Counted from the stretch's first letter, positions 8,882 to 17,917 are shown. The stretch: DNA of 64,000 bases from Aliishimia sp963678085 (GCA_963678085.1 OY782680.1:2914001-2978000); one strand, 5' to 3'. Notes: generated from the sequence alone by a model not told the origin. A program made the numbers and translations.

Positions 8882-9223
8882 TCACCCGTCTGCGGTCAGT
8901 GTTTCTTGAATTTTTTGGATCTGCTCGAAATTTTCCAAGCAGGTGGTCTCGGTCTGCGCGCCCAAATCCACATCTTTGAGCTGGCGGCGCTTATACCCGT
9001 ACACATAATTCACCAAGGCAGGTAGAGCATCCGCCACGCCTTCGGGCCAGTCGGGGTTCGCCGCAATCACGTGTTCGACCGCTTTGGCCTGCTTGACCCG
9101 CTCCATATAGGCCGATTGCACCGCACCCATCATCTGCCCTTGCAAGGCACAGGCCTCTTTAGCTTCAGAGGCGAATCCAGGCATAGGCAAGGCGAGTAAA
9201 GCAGCGGTGATCAGATATCTCAT
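8882..9223 (-). CDS. Small secreted protein coupled to soxG, function unknown
   Basis: This 113-residue protein begins MRYLITAALLALPMPGFASE, a clear signal peptide with a cleavage site after GFA-S, so the mature form of about 95 residues is likely periplasmic. It has two cysteines (in EACAL and TTCLE), which could form a disulfide, and is otherwise helical and rich in A, Q and E. I do not recognise a family. Its ATG overlaps the TGA of soxG (ATGA), which is the usual sign of translational coupling, so it belongs to the sarcosine oxidase transcription unit. It is followed by dnaG. No function should be assigned beyond an exported protein made with the Sox proteins. Confidence 0.75.
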   Translation of the reverse strand: MRYLITAALLALPMPGFASEAKEACALQGQMMGAVQSAYMERVKQAKAVEHVIAANPDWPEGVADALPALVNYVYGYKRRQLKDVDLGAQTETTCLENFEQIQKIQETLTADG

Positions 9224-9771
9224 GCGGGCTCCTTGGAAGCGAGGGTTTGCATCGCTTCGCTCAGATCATGGGTCAACGTCTTTGCCATGGAGCGAAACAC
9301 CATCAAACGGATTGAAGTTTCAGACAGCCGGATCACCGCACCATTCATATGACCGATCAACGTGCGCGCACTGGTGCCTACCGCGAATGCCGAAAGCCGC
9401 AAATCCACTGGCACAAGCCGCGCCAGAACCGCATCCACGTCAGGACCTGAGACATCCGCCACCGCCCAAGCATCGCTTTGATCACTCAGCGCCGCAATCT
9501 GGTCAAGCCCCGCGGGCGGCTCTGCCCCGATCAGCATAAATTGCCCGCGCCCAAACCAAACCACGCTGGCCCCGCCGCAAACGACGCTCTGACCCAGACC
9601 AGGCAATTCGAGCCCATAGGCATCACTCAGCGCCTTGGAGACCTCGAGATGTTTGCCTTGAAAGGGCATGATCGAGGTGATCGGCCCAAGATCAGGCTCC
9701 AGCGCTTTATGCGCGCCGATTTGCAAAGGCAGCAGCCCGTGCAAGGGTGTTTTTGCTATTAGATCAACCAC
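9220..9771 (-). CDS. soxG: Sarcosine oxidase gamma subunit
   Basis: The 183-residue product starting VVDLIAKTPLHGLLPLQIG fits the small gamma subunit of heterotetrameric sarcosine oxidase, a GcvT-like folded scaffold without its own cofactor. The supporting block is VADVSGPDVDAVLARLVPVDL ... ARTLIGHMNGAVIRLSETSIRLMVFRSMAKTL, which resembles the C-terminal half of other gamma subunits. I took the GTG at 9771 as start, overlapping the end of soxA by eight bases; longer in-frame extensions upstream do not resemble the family and run through soxA. The stop overlaps the start of the next gene. Confidence 0.85.
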   Translation of the reverse strand: MVDLIAKTPLHGLLPLQIGAHKALEPDLGPITSIMPFQGKHLEVSKALSDAYGLELPGLGQSVVCGGASVVWFGRGQFMLIGAEPPAGLDQIAALSDQSDAWAVADVSGPDVDAVLARLVPVDLRLSAFAVGTSARTLIGHMNGAVIRLSETSIRLMVFRSMAKTLTHDLSEAMQTLASKEPA

Positions 9772-12685
9772 GCACCCGCTCCCCTGCTGGATCAAATTGC
9801 ACCGGGTCGATGATCTCCACCTCGGTTTCCACATCGCGCAGATGGTCCACAAGGCGCAGCCGATCCCCGTCACGCGCCATACCGCCGCGCACGAAACCAA
9901 GAGCCACATAGCGCTGCAAATCAGGCGACCATCCCACCGAGGTGACATAGCCCTGATCATGCACGCGATGCGCCTCATCCCCGATATTGAACAAATGCGC
10001 ACCGGCGGTGATCTGCTTGACCGGCCCGACCGCTTTCATCGCGACCATACGCTCGCGGCTTGGCTCAAGCAGCCCCTCGCGCAGGGACATGACCTTGCCG
10101 ATGCAATCTTTCTTGGGCGAGACCATACGCTCCATCCCGATATCAAAGGCGGTAACACGGCCCGTGATTTCCGAATGGGTGATAAAGCCCTTTTCGATCC
10201 GCAGCACATTGAGCGCCTCCATCCCATAAGCACCGCCGCCCAGAGCCTCGGCCCGGCGGACCAGCTCTTTGAACAGGCTTTCCCCAAAGCGGGACGGCAC
10301 AGCAAGTTCATAGGCATGCTCGCCAGAAAAGGAGATGCGGAACAGGCGCGCTGCGATATCGCCGATCTGCACCGGCCCGCAGGCCATGAAAGGGAAGCTG
10401 TCATTGTCGATTGGGTCGGCGAGCAGCTCATTTAACAGCGCGCGGGATTTTGGCCCGGCCAGCGCAAATTGCGCCCATTGCTCGGTCACAGAGGTAAAGC
10501 GCACATCCCATTCGGGATGCAAGCACTGGGTAACAAATTCCAAATGCCGCATCACCTGACCTGCCGCCGCCGTGGTGGTGGTCATCACATAATGCTGCCG
10601 CCCGAGCCGCGCGGTTGTGCCATCATCCATCACATGACCATCCTCGCGCAGCATCAGACCGTAGCGCACCCGGCCCTCTTTGAGCGTGGAGAACATGTTC
10701 GTATAGACAAAATCCAGCAGCTTGGCCGCATCCGGCCCCTGAATATCGATCTTGCCCAAGGTCGAGACGTCACAGATGCCGACCGCATTCCGCACATAAC
10801 CGACCTCACGATCACAGCTTTCGCGCCAGGAGGTCTCTCCCTCTTTGGGGAAATAGCTGGGGCGATACCAGAGCCCCGCATTGATCATGGGCGCGCCCAT
10901 CTCAAGGCTGGCCCCATGGCTGGTGGTAAAGCGCTCGGGCGCAAACCCCTTGCCCTGCGCCCCCGCCCCCCAAGCAGCGATGGCAATCGGCGTATAAGGC
11001 GGGCGGAAGGTTGTCACCCCGGTCTCGGGAATGCCCCGCCCGGTCGCATCGGCCAGCACGGCCAAAGCCTGCATATTCGAGTTCTTGCCCTGATCGGTGG
11101 CCATGCCTTGCGTTGTGTAGCGCTTCATATGCTCAACCGAGCGGTAATTTTCGGTGGCGGCCTGTTTCACATCCTTGACCGTCACATCATTCTGGAAATC
11201 AAGCCAAGCACGCCCCTTGCCTGGAACCGCCCAAAGCGGCGCGATGCGATAAGGATCATCCTCAGCCTGGGGCACATCAACCTTGGCCGTGATTTGCAGC
11301 GCCTCTTCAGCCGCAGCCACACCCGCGCGCAAACAGGCGGCTGTGGACATATCCCCATTGCACGCACCTGCCGCGATAAGGCCCGGAACAACGCCTTTGG
11401 TGGGAACGAACGAGGCGATCTCTTCGCACCACTGGGGGCGCCCATTCATATGGCAGGTCAAATGCACAGTGGGGTTCCAACCGCCAGACACAGCGAGGCA
11501 ATCGCTCGCGATCCGCTCGGTTCCAGAGGCAGTTTGCACCGTGATCGCCTCCAGCCCCTTGCGCCCAGATGCCCCCGCAACCATCGCGCCGCGAAAGAAG
11601 GGAATGCCGGGGATTTCTTCAGCATCAGCGCGGCTGTCTATCAAAGCCGCCACATGTACCCCCGCTGCCTGCAAATCCCGCGCTGTTTGATGCGCGCTGT
11701 CATTATTGCCGAACACTGTCACCGATTGCCCCGGCGCAACACCCCAGCGGTTTACATAGGCCCGCACCGCACCCGCCTGCATGATCCCAGGGCGGTCATT
11801 ATTTTGAAAAGCGATGCCGCGCTCCAAAGCACCAGCCGCCAAGACAGCGCCTTTGGTGTAAATCCGCCAAAAAGTCTCAAGCGGCGCGCCATCTCCGCGC
11901 AAGGCTTTGTGATGGGAAACCTTTTCCAACGCGCCATACACGCCCTGATCATAGGCCCCGGTCACAGTCGTTCGGCGCATCAGGCGCACATTGGGCAAGC
12001 TGAGCAACTCTTCAAGCACCTCATCGACCCAGAGCGCGCCGGGCTTGCCATCAATCTCATGGGTCTCGGCCAAAAGCCGCCCGCCCATGCGCATATCTTC
12101 ATCCGCCAGGATCACATCCGCGCCAGAGCGCCCCGCAGCCAGCGCCGCCATCAGCCCGGTCGGCCCGGCCCCAATCACCAGCAAATCGCAAAAGAGATAG
12201 CCCCGATCGTATTTATCCTCATTGGGCTTGCCACTGAGCGCCCCGAGCCCGGCGGCGCGGCGGATTATCGGCTCATAGAACTTTTCCCAAAAGGCGCGCG
12301 GCCACATGAAGGTCTTGTAATAAAACCCCGCCCCCAAAAACGGCGCAGCCAGATCATTCATGCCCAGAAGATCAAAGCTAAGCGAGGGCCAGCGGTTCTG
12401 GCTCACGGCCTCTAACCCTGGGTAGAGCTCTTGCGTGGTGGCACGAATATTGGGCTCTGCCCCCGCGCCGCGCCCCACCGTGACAAGAGCATTGGGCTCT
12501 TCACTGCCGGCGCTATAGATCCCGCGCGGGCGGTGATATTTAAAGGAACGGCCCACAAGCCGAACCTCATTGGCTAAGAGCGCCGAGGCCAGCGTGTCCC
12601 CCGCAAAGCCACTCAACCGCACGCCGTCAAATGTGAAATCAACCGGCGTGCTCCGGTTAATCAGTCCCCGCCCCGCAAGTCTCAT
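9764..12685 (-). CDS. soxA: Sarcosine oxidase alpha subunit
   Basis: The 973-residue alpha subunit of heterotetrameric sarcosine oxidase holds NAD and the folate site. The enzyme oxidises sarcosine to glycine and passes the methyl carbon to tetrahydrofolate, releasing hydrogen peroxide. The N-terminus carries the ferredoxin-like DFTFDGVRLSGFAGDTLASALLAN and FKYHRPRGI segment, then a Rossmann domain VIGAGPTGLMAALAAGRSGADVIL (about residues 171-195), and the C-terminal third (about 580-970) is a GcvT-like aminomethyltransferase domain with EVGYVRNAVGICDVSTLGKIDI. Length matches known alpha subunits of about 965-1000. The start ATG overlaps the soxD stop as ATGA. Confidence 0.95.
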   Translation of the reverse strand: MRLAGRGLINRSTPVDFTFDGVRLSGFAGDTLASALLANEVRLVGRSFKYHRPRGIYSAGSEEPNALVTVGRGAGAEPNIRATTQELYPGLEAVSQNRWPSLSFDLLGMNDLAAPFLGAGFYYKTFMWPRAFWEKFYEPIIRRAAGLGALSGKPNEDKYDRGYLFCDLLVIGAGPTGLMAALAAGRSGADVILADEDMRMGGRLLAETHEIDGKPGALWVDEVLEELLSLPNVRLMRRTTVTGAYDQGVYGALEKVSHHKALRGDGAPLETFWRIYTKGAVLAAGALERGIAFQNNDRPGIMQAGAVRAYVNRWGVAPGQSVTVFGNNDSAHQTARDLQAAGVHVAALIDSRADAEEIPGIPFFRGAMVAGASGRKGLEAITVQTASGTERIASDCLAVSGGWNPTVHLTCHMNGRPQWCEEIASFVPTKGVVPGLIAAGACNGDMSTAACLRAGVAAAEEALQITAKVDVPQAEDDPYRIAPLWAVPGKGRAWLDFQNDVTVKDVKQAATENYRSVEHMKRYTTQGMATDQGKNSNMQALAVLADATGRGIPETGVTTFRPPYTPIAIAAWGAGAQGKGFAPERFTTSHGASLEMGAPMINAGLWYRPSYFPKEGETSWRESCDREVGYVRNAVGICDVSTLGKIDIQGPDAAKLLDFVYTNMFSTLKEGRVRYGLMLREDGHVMDDGTTARLGRQHYVMTTTTAAAGQVMRHLEFVTQCLHPEWDVRFTSVTEQWAQFALAGPKSRALLNELLADPIDNDSFPFMACGPVQIGDIAARLFRISFSGEHAYELAVPSRFGESLFKELVRRAEALGGGAYGMEALNVLRIEKGFITHSEITGRVTAFDIGMERMVSPKKDCIGKVMSLREGLLEPSRERMVAMKAVGPVKQITAGAHLFNIGDEAHRVHDQGYVTSVGWSPDLQRYVALGFVRGGMARDGDRLRLVDHLRDVETEVEIIDPVQFDPAGERVRG

Positions 12686-12945
12686 GGCGTGCTCCCATCT
12701 GCCGCTGTGCTCTCGCGTATTTCATGCGTGGTTAGGTTGCGCTCCACCACGACCCAAGCCCCGCAGCCCGCCTCATGCTGCCATAGCTCCGAATGCCAGC
12801 CGCTTGGATTTTCACGATTATGCACGTAATCATCCCAAGCCTCATCCCCCGCATCAATCGCAGGCCGCCGCATCGCCAGCGCCGCGCCCTGGTAATAAAA
12901 CTCGCGCCGATCCCGCAAACCGCAAAAGGGGCATTTAATTTGCAT
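12682..12945 (-). CDS. soxD: Sarcosine oxidase delta subunit
   Basis: This 87-residue protein is the zinc-binding delta subunit of the TSOX complex. The N-terminal MQIKCPFCGLRDRREFYY and the later HSELWQHEAGCGAWVVVERN supply three cysteines and a histidine, the known pattern of zinc ligands in this subunit. Also typical are DAWDDYV-like (EAWDDYVHNRENP) and the C-terminal NLTTHEI. It starts with ATG after TAGGAGCG, ten bases downstream of the embedded lipoprotein gene, and its stop overlaps the soxA start. Size and position between soxB and soxA are as expected, apart from the extra gene. Confidence 0.95.
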   Translation of the reverse strand: MQIKCPFCGLRDRREFYYQGAALAMRRPAIDAGDEAWDDYVHNRENPSGWHSELWQHEAGCGAWVVVERNLTTHEIRESTAADGSTP

Positions 12946-12955
12946 GGGCTCGCTC

Positions 12956-13420
12956 CTAACACCGGTCCACGACGACTTGCATCAACATCTTGCCGCGCTC
13001 ATCTCTGAAATTGTCAATAACGCGCAATCCTCCAGAAAAGGCCTCTTCGAATTCTCTCCATGAGCACAGTCTTTCACGCAACTTGGTAACCGAGATTTCT
13101 GTCACCCCGACCTGATCGGTTAGCAGATCTTGCTTGAAAGCAGGATCATCAACACGCAATTCTGAAATAACATCCTTGCCCGAGCTATAGGCCTTTAACA
13201 GGGTATAGGTCTGAAAACTTTGGCCTTTGTTCCCATTGATTTCCTCTGCGTAGCCTCGCGCAAATTCTGCCACAGTTCCCGATTCTGCGAGCGGAAATGT
13301 CGCGCCGTCCGTCTCGGCACAGGCGTTCAGCGAAATAATCGCGACTATGGAAAACCAAGCCCCAGGCTTTATGGTAGAGGAAAAGACGTCTTTCAAATAA
13401 CGAAAACAACGCGCTAACAT
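12956..13420 (-). CDS. Putative lipoprotein embedded between soxB and soxD, unknown
   Basis: The 154-residue protein has a positively charged N-terminus (MLARCFRYLKDVFSSTIK), a hydrophobic stretch AWFSIVAIISLNAC that ends in a lipobox-like LNAC near residue 34, and a soluble part of about 120 residues with two more cysteines (ERLCSW and the final RC). It would therefore be a membrane-anchored periplasmic protein, although the long n-region is not ideal for a lipoprotein signal. I recognise no family. It sits 12 bases after the soxB stop and ten bases before soxD, with its own GGGGGTG ribosome site, inside an operon that normally runs soxB-soxD-soxA-soxG without interruption. Codon use looks a little less GC-biased than in its neighbours, which hints at later arrival. 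Confidence 0.7.
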   Translation of the reverse strand: MLARCFRYLKDVFSSTIKPGAWFSIVAIISLNACAETDGATFPLAESGTVAEFARGYAEEINGNKGQSFQTYTLLKAYSSGKDVISELRVDDPAFKQDLLTDQVGVTEISVTKLRERLCSWREFEEAFSGGLRVIDNFRDERGKMLMQVVVDRC

Positions 13421-13432
13421 GATGGCACCCCC

Positions 13433-14686
13433 TTAGTGCAAATTATGTTGAGACCCGGTGGCCTCTTCATCTATGATCCCGCGCCCGGTGCGGAAACGGT
13501 CGAGGCGCAGGCCGGTGGCATTGGGGTGATATTGATCCGTGGCCAGCAGATGCGCCATGACATGCCCCCCCGCGGGCACTGCCTTGAAGCCGCCATAACA
13601 CCAGCCGCAAGAGACATAGAGCCCCTCAACTGCTGTGCGGTCGATAATGGGCGAGCCGTCAGAGCTCATATCCATAATCCCACCCCATGTGCGCAGGATC
13701 TTGGCTTTTCCGATCATCGGCATCAAGGTCATGGCAGCTTCTGAGACATGCTCCACAATGGGTAGGTTGCCGCGCGCCGCATAGGAGGCATACATGTCGA
13801 GATCACCGCCAAAAACCAGCCCGCCTTTATCCGACTGACTTATATAGAAATGCCCCGCGCCATAGGTGACCACATGGTCGATACAGGGTTTGAGCCCCTC
13901 GGTCACAAAGGCTTGCAGCACATGACTTTCAACCGGCAAGCGTAGCCCAGCCATTGCCGCGACTTGGCTTGAGCGCCCGGCGGCCATCATCGCGATTTTC
14001 TTCGCTTTGATCGCCCCGCGCGTGGTTTGCACGCCTGTTACGCGACCGTTTTCAATGTCGATCCCTGTGACTTCGCAGTTTTGAATAAGGTCCACCCCGC
14101 GGCTATCGGCCCCGCGCGCATAGCCCCAGGCCACGGCATCATGTCGCGCTGTGCCGCCGCGCTTGTGATAGAGGCCACCAAAGATCGGAAAGCGGGTCTG
14201 CTCGAAATCAAGGTAAGGCAGCACCTCGCGCACCCCATCAGGGTCAAGCAGGATTGCATCATCGCCCTGGTTGATCATCGCGTTGCCACGCCGTGCAAAA
14301 GCGTCGCGCTGACCATCGGAATGGCACAGGTTAATAATACCGCGCTGCGAGTGCATCACGTTGAAATTCAGATCCTCTTCGAGCCCCTCCCAGAGTTTCA
14401 GCGAGTGGGAATAGAACTCCGAATTTCCGGGCAGGCCATAATTGGCGCGCACGATCGTGGTGTTACGCCCGATATTGCCGCCACCGATATAGCCCTTTTC
14501 CAACACAGCAACATTGGTGATGCCATGCTGGGAGGCCAGATAATGCGCACAGGCCAGCCCATGCCCGCCGCCACCAATGATAATAATGTCATAAGCAGCT
14601 TTAGGTGCAGGGTCGCGCCAATGTGGGCGCCACCCTTTGTTTCCGGTCAGCCCTTCGGTGAGGACTTTGAGGCCTGAAAATCGCAT
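13433..14686 (-). CDS. soxB: Sarcosine oxidase beta subunit
   Basis: The 417-residue beta subunit carries out sarcosine dehydrogenation. The FAD-binding motif DIIIIGGGGHGLACAHYLA is at about residues 33-51 and GGGNIGRNTTIVRANY follows at 68-83. The segment GGTARHDAVAW (about 177-187) belongs to the region with the histidine that carries covalent FMN in characterised heterotetrameric enzymes. The C-terminal WGGIMDMSSDGSPIIDRT and GWCYGGFKAVPAGGHVMAH are also typical. I start at ATG 14686 after GGAGACG; an upstream in-frame start at 14758 would add 24 atypical residues. It is the first gene of the sox unit, 107 bases below gdhA. Confidence 0.95.
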   Translation of the reverse strand: MRFSGLKVLTEGLTGNKGWRPHWRDPAPKAAYDIIIIGGGGHGLACAHYLASQHGITNVAVLEKGYIGGGNIGRNTTIVRANYGLPGNSEFYSHSLKLWEGLEEDLNFNVMHSQRGIINLCHSDGQRDAFARRGNAMINQGDDAILLDPDGVREVLPYLDFEQTRFPIFGGLYHKRGGTARHDAVAWGYARGADSRGVDLIQNCEVTGIDIENGRVTGVQTTRGAIKAKKIAMMAAGRSSQVAAMAGLRLPVESHVLQAFVTEGLKPCIDHVVTYGAGHFYISQSDKGGLVFGGDLDMYASYAARGNLPIVEHVSEAAMTLMPMIGKAKILRTWGGIMDMSSDGSPIIDRTAVEGLYVSCGWCYGGFKAVPAGGHVMAHLLATDQYHPNATGLRLDRFRTGRGIIDEEATGSQHNLH

Positions 14687-14793
14687 ATCGTCTCCGCGCG
14701 CATATTTCAGAGCCACGCTAACAAATACAGCTCGCGTGACCAGCCCCCTTTTCGACAAAAACCGGTCTTTCTGCGACGCCCCATAGCCGGGCG

Positions 14794-16224
14794 TTAGAGC
14801 CCTTTGGCCTCGTAGCTCTTGGCAACTTTCGCGATTGACACAAGATATGCAGCCGTGCGCAGATCATTCACATCCGAGCGCCCATGCCAGGTTTCACTCA
14901 TAGATTGATAGGCGATGCGCATCGTGTCGTCGAGACCAGAGCGCACCAGTTCCAGCTCGTCGGCCCCTTTAAGGTACTTTTCCTTAAAGTTTGGCGAGAG
15001 CTCCCAGCCCAGGTTGGTATCCGCGCTGAGGCGCTCCAGCTCATCCACGACCAGTTGGTGGCGCGCCTCTTCTTGGCGGCGTTGCATGCGGCCAAAGCGG
15101 ATATGAGACAGGTTTTTGACCCACTCAAAATAAGACACAGTCACACCGCCCGCATTGGCATACATATCAGGGATGATCACAGTCCCTTTTTTCTGCAAAA
15201 TCTCATCAGCACCTGCGGTTACAGGTCCATTTGCGGCCTCGATGATCAGCGGCGCTTTGATGTTCTCCGCGTTGGAGAGGTTAATCACCCCCTCAAGCGC
15301 GGCGGGGATCAGGATATCGCACTCTTCTTCAAGGCCAACAGCGCCATTTTCCGTGAATATGCCATCAGGATAGCCGGACACGCCCCCGTGCTTGGCAACC
15401 CAATTGCGCACCGCCTCTACATCCAAGCCGCTCGGGGACATCAACGCACCATCACGTTCGATGATGCAGGTGACCAGGCACCCATCCTCTTGATTAAGGA
15501 ACTTGGCCGCGTGATAGCCCACATTTCCAAGCCCTTGCACAACCACACGTTTGCCATCGAGAGTGCCTGTGAGGCCTGCAGCCTTCATATCATCGGGATG
15601 GCGGAAGAATTCGCGCAGGGCATATTGAACGCCGCGCCCTGTTGCCTCTGTCCGCCCCTGGATGCCGCCCGCATTGATTGGCTTTCCCGTCACGCAGGCC
15701 GCAGCGTTGATATCGGTGGTGTTCATGCGCCGGTATTGATCGGCGATCCAAGCCATTTCACGCTCCCCGGTTCCCATATCTGGCGCGGGCACATTCTGGG
15801 AGGGATTGATCAGATCGCGCTTGGCAAGCTCATAGGCAAAACGGCGCGTAATCAATTCAAGCTCGTGCTCGTCATATTGGCGCGGATCTAGGCACAGCCC
15901 CCCCTTTGAACCCCCAAACGGGGTTTCAACCAGCGCACATTTATAGGTCATAAGCGCCGCGAGCGCCTCTACCTCGTCCTGATTCACGCCAAGTGCGTAG
16001 CGAATACCGCCTTTTACCGGTTCCATATGCTCCGAATGCACGGAACGATACCCGGTAAAGGTCTGAATCTGCCCGCGCAAGCGCACCCCAAAACGCACCG
16101 TATAGGTCGCGTTGCAGACCCTGATTTTCTCTTCGAGCCCAGGCGGCATATCCATCAGCGCCACCGCGCGGTTGAACATGATATCGACGCTCTCACGAAA
16201 GCTTGGCTCATTTGCTGGCTGCAT
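14794..16224 (-). CDS. gdhA: Glutamate dehydrogenase family enzyme
   Basis: The 476-residue enzyme interconverts glutamate with 2-oxoglutarate and ammonium. The substrate-binding segment PVKGGIRYALGVNQDEVEALAALMTYKCALVETPFGGSKGGL contains the catalytic lysine region, and the dinucleotide fold is shown by VVVQGLGNVGYHAAKFL (about residue 230). The later IIEAANGPVTAGADEILQKKGTVIIPDMYANAGGVTVSYFEWVKN is typical of the family. The fold does not settle whether NAD or NADP is used. I chose the ATG at 16224, whose product begins MQPANEPSFRESVDIMFNRA as in related enzymes; earlier ATGs at 16251 and 16278 are possible. It precedes the sox genes on the same strand, which suits ammonium and amino acid metabolism. 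Confidence 0.92.
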   Translation of the reverse strand: MQPANEPSFRESVDIMFNRAVALMDMPPGLEEKIRVCNATYTVRFGVRLRGQIQTFTGYRSVHSEHMEPVKGGIRYALGVNQDEVEALAALMTYKCALVETPFGGSKGGLCLDPRQYDEHELELITRRFAYELAKRDLINPSQNVPAPDMGTGEREMAWIADQYRRMNTTDINAAACVTGKPINAGGIQGRTEATGRGVQYALREFFRHPDDMKAAGLTGTLDGKRVVVQGLGNVGYHAAKFLNQEDGCLVTCIIERDGALMSPSGLDVEAVRNWVAKHGGVSGYPDGIFTENGAVGLEEECDILIPAALEGVINLSNAENIKAPLIIEAANGPVTAGADEILQKKGTVIIPDMYANAGGVTVSYFEWVKNLSHIRFGRMQRRQEEARHQLVVDELERLSADTNLGWELSPNFKEKYLKGADELELVRSGLDDTMRIAYQSMSETWHGRSDVNDLRTAAYLVSIAKVAKSYEAKGL

Positions 16225-16525
16225 GGTGTATTTCCCGGTTAAACGACTCATTCGGACCCCGCGAACCCTAAAGCCCATTTTAAGAAGAAACGTTTAATGG
16301 CCGAGCAGTTTTCACAGTCCCATCTGCAAAGACATGTTTGAACGGCCAAGATTTTCAACCCAAACCCGAACCAAGTGACCAATTTCTGCCATGAACCCCC
16401 TGTGATGGGGCAGATTTGTGCCCAAAACCTACAGCATGCCACAGCTATGCCCTAAAAACGCCACAATTTTCAGGCTTACTCCCGCCTAGGTAATTCTGCC
16501 ACGCGTGTGTTTATTAGGGTGCAGC
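16225..16525. other. Divergent intergenic region between gdhA and the VWA gene
   Basis: About 300 bases without a convincing gene. It must contain the promoters of gdhA and of the VWA/TadE genes. One small stem, GGGCA (16408-16412) / TGCCC (16419-16423), is seen. I found no confident promoter or operator. Confidence 0.5.
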
Positions 16526-17917
16526 ATGAAATCGGCGCGAAGTTTAAGCAAAATCGTGACCCAATTTGCCAAAGGCGAGGATGGGAATGCGACCTATTTT
16601 GCCTCTTTCATCATCATGATGATGGTACTTGTCGGGGGCCTGGGCGTCGATTTGATGCGCAACGAACTTGAACGAACAAAGCTACAAAACACGCTGGATC
16701 GGGCGGTTCTGGCAGCCGCGGACCTGGATCAAACATTGACGCCAGCAGAGGTCGTCGCCGATTATTTCGACAAAGCAGGCCTGGGCGACACGCTTAGCAA
16801 CGTCACTGTGAGCCAGGGCGACAACTATCGGACGGTCACAGCGACCGCCTCGGCCACAACGACAACGCAATTCATGCACTTAACCGGTGTTGACACATTG
16901 AACGCGCCGGCCATCGGCACCGCCGAAGAACGCAAACGCAAGGTCGAAATTTCCCTTGTGCTGGATATATCAGGCTCGATGGGCCGCAATAACCGCATGC
17001 CCCGCTTGCAGGCCGCCGCGATAGAATTTGCCCAAACCGTATTAACGCCAGAAACCGCAGATATGGTCTCTCTCACGATTGTGCCCTATTCAGAGCATGT
17101 GAATCCCGGCGAGTTGGTTTTCCAGCATTTTCCAAACATCAACCAAGTCCATACAGCCTCATGGTGCGTCGAATTTGAAGAGGAGCATTATGCATCGGCT
17201 GCGGTAGATTTTGATCACCCCTATGATCAAATGCAGCATTTTGACTACGCATATCACCCCTACAATCAACTCGAAAGACCGGTATGCCCGTCTGAAAGCT
17301 ACGAAGAAATCCGCCCGTTGAGCCAAGATCTGGCTGCTATTGAGGCCCAATTAAATCAGCTGCAACCGCGTTGGAATACCTCTATATTCATGGGCATGAA
17401 ATGGGGCACGGCGTTTTTAGATCCGTCCATGCGTGGAGTTGTCGGAACCCTTGTCGATAATGGGCGTGTAGATCCCGAATTTGCCAACCGGCCCGCAGAT
17501 TACACCGATAGCGATACGCTCAAGATGGTCGTCGTTATGACGGATGGGAAAAATACCCAGAACATTCGGATCTACGATTGGGCCTATGACAGCGCCTCTG
17601 ACGTGGAGCACTGGATAAACAACAATTTTATGTATTGGCTTCGTAATAATGTGTACTCCTATTATCATCAATACTTCTACTATATGAAATATAGCGACGC
17701 TGATGGCGATCGCATGCTGGCCCAGGTGTGCGATGCAGCAAAGAATAAGGGAATCATCGTCTGGGGGATCGGCTATGAGGTCAATGATCACGGCGCGGAT
17801 GTTTTGGAAAATTGCTCCTCTTCACCCAGCCATTTCTATCGCGTGGAAGGCGTAGAAATCAGCGACGCCTTTGGCGCAATCGCGGGCAAAATCGCAGATT
17901 TGAGGCTAACACAATGA
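16526..17917 (+). CDS. TadG-like protein with von Willebrand factor A domain
   Basis: This 463-residue protein is anchored by one N-terminal transmembrane helix (ATYFASFIIMMMVLVGGLGVDLM, about residues 22-44) followed by the NTLDRAVLAAADLDQ segment seen in Tad pilus minor proteins. A VWA domain starts near residue 150 and has a complete metal site: DISGS (about 154), the threonine in RWNTSIFMG and the aspartate in VVMTDGKNT. Two inserts are unusual: a His/Tyr/Asp/Gln-rich stretch at about 218-255 and a Tyr/Asn/Trp-rich stretch at about 355-395. The ATG at 16526 was preferred to an upstream GTG-type start at 16505. Its stop overlaps the next start as ATGA. It probably acts at the cell envelope with the two TadE-like proteins; no other tad gene is in the window. 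Confidence 0.85.
   Translation: MKSARSLSKIVTQFAKGEDGNATYFASFIIMMMVLVGGLGVDLMRNELERTKLQNTLDRAVLAAADLDQTLTPAEVVADYFDKAGLGDTLSNVTVSQGDNYRTVTATASATTTTQFMHLTGVDTLNAPAIGTAEERKRKVEISLVLDISGSMGRNNRMPRLQAAAIEFAQTVLTPETADMVSLTIVPYSEHVNPGELVFQHFPNINQVHTASWCVEFEEEHYASAAVDFDHPYDQMQHFDYAYHPYNQLERPVCPSESYEEIRPLSQDLAAIEAQLNQLQPRWNTSIFMGMKWGTAFLDPSMRGVVGTLVDNGRVDPEFANRPADYTDSDTLKMVVVMTDGKNTQNIRIYDWAYDSASDVEHWINNNFMYWLRNNVYSYYHQYFYYMKYSDADGDRMLAQVCDAAKNKGIIVWGIGYEVNDHGADVLENCSSSPSHFYRVEGVEISDAFGAIAGKIADLRLTQ

Noticed and set aside
8098..8979. 293-codon plus-strand frame opposite dnaG
   Set aside because: Shadow of dnaG, which has unmistakable primase motifs on the other strand.
10469..12415. 648-codon open frame on the plus strand opposite soxA
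   Set aside because: It mirrors the codon pattern of soxA, has no domain I recognise and is rich in His, Arg and Pro as expected from antisense of GC-rich genes.
12956..13420. Frameshifted piece of soxB or soxD
   Set aside because: Both neighbours are full length and the protein resembles neither; it has its own ribosome site and signal.
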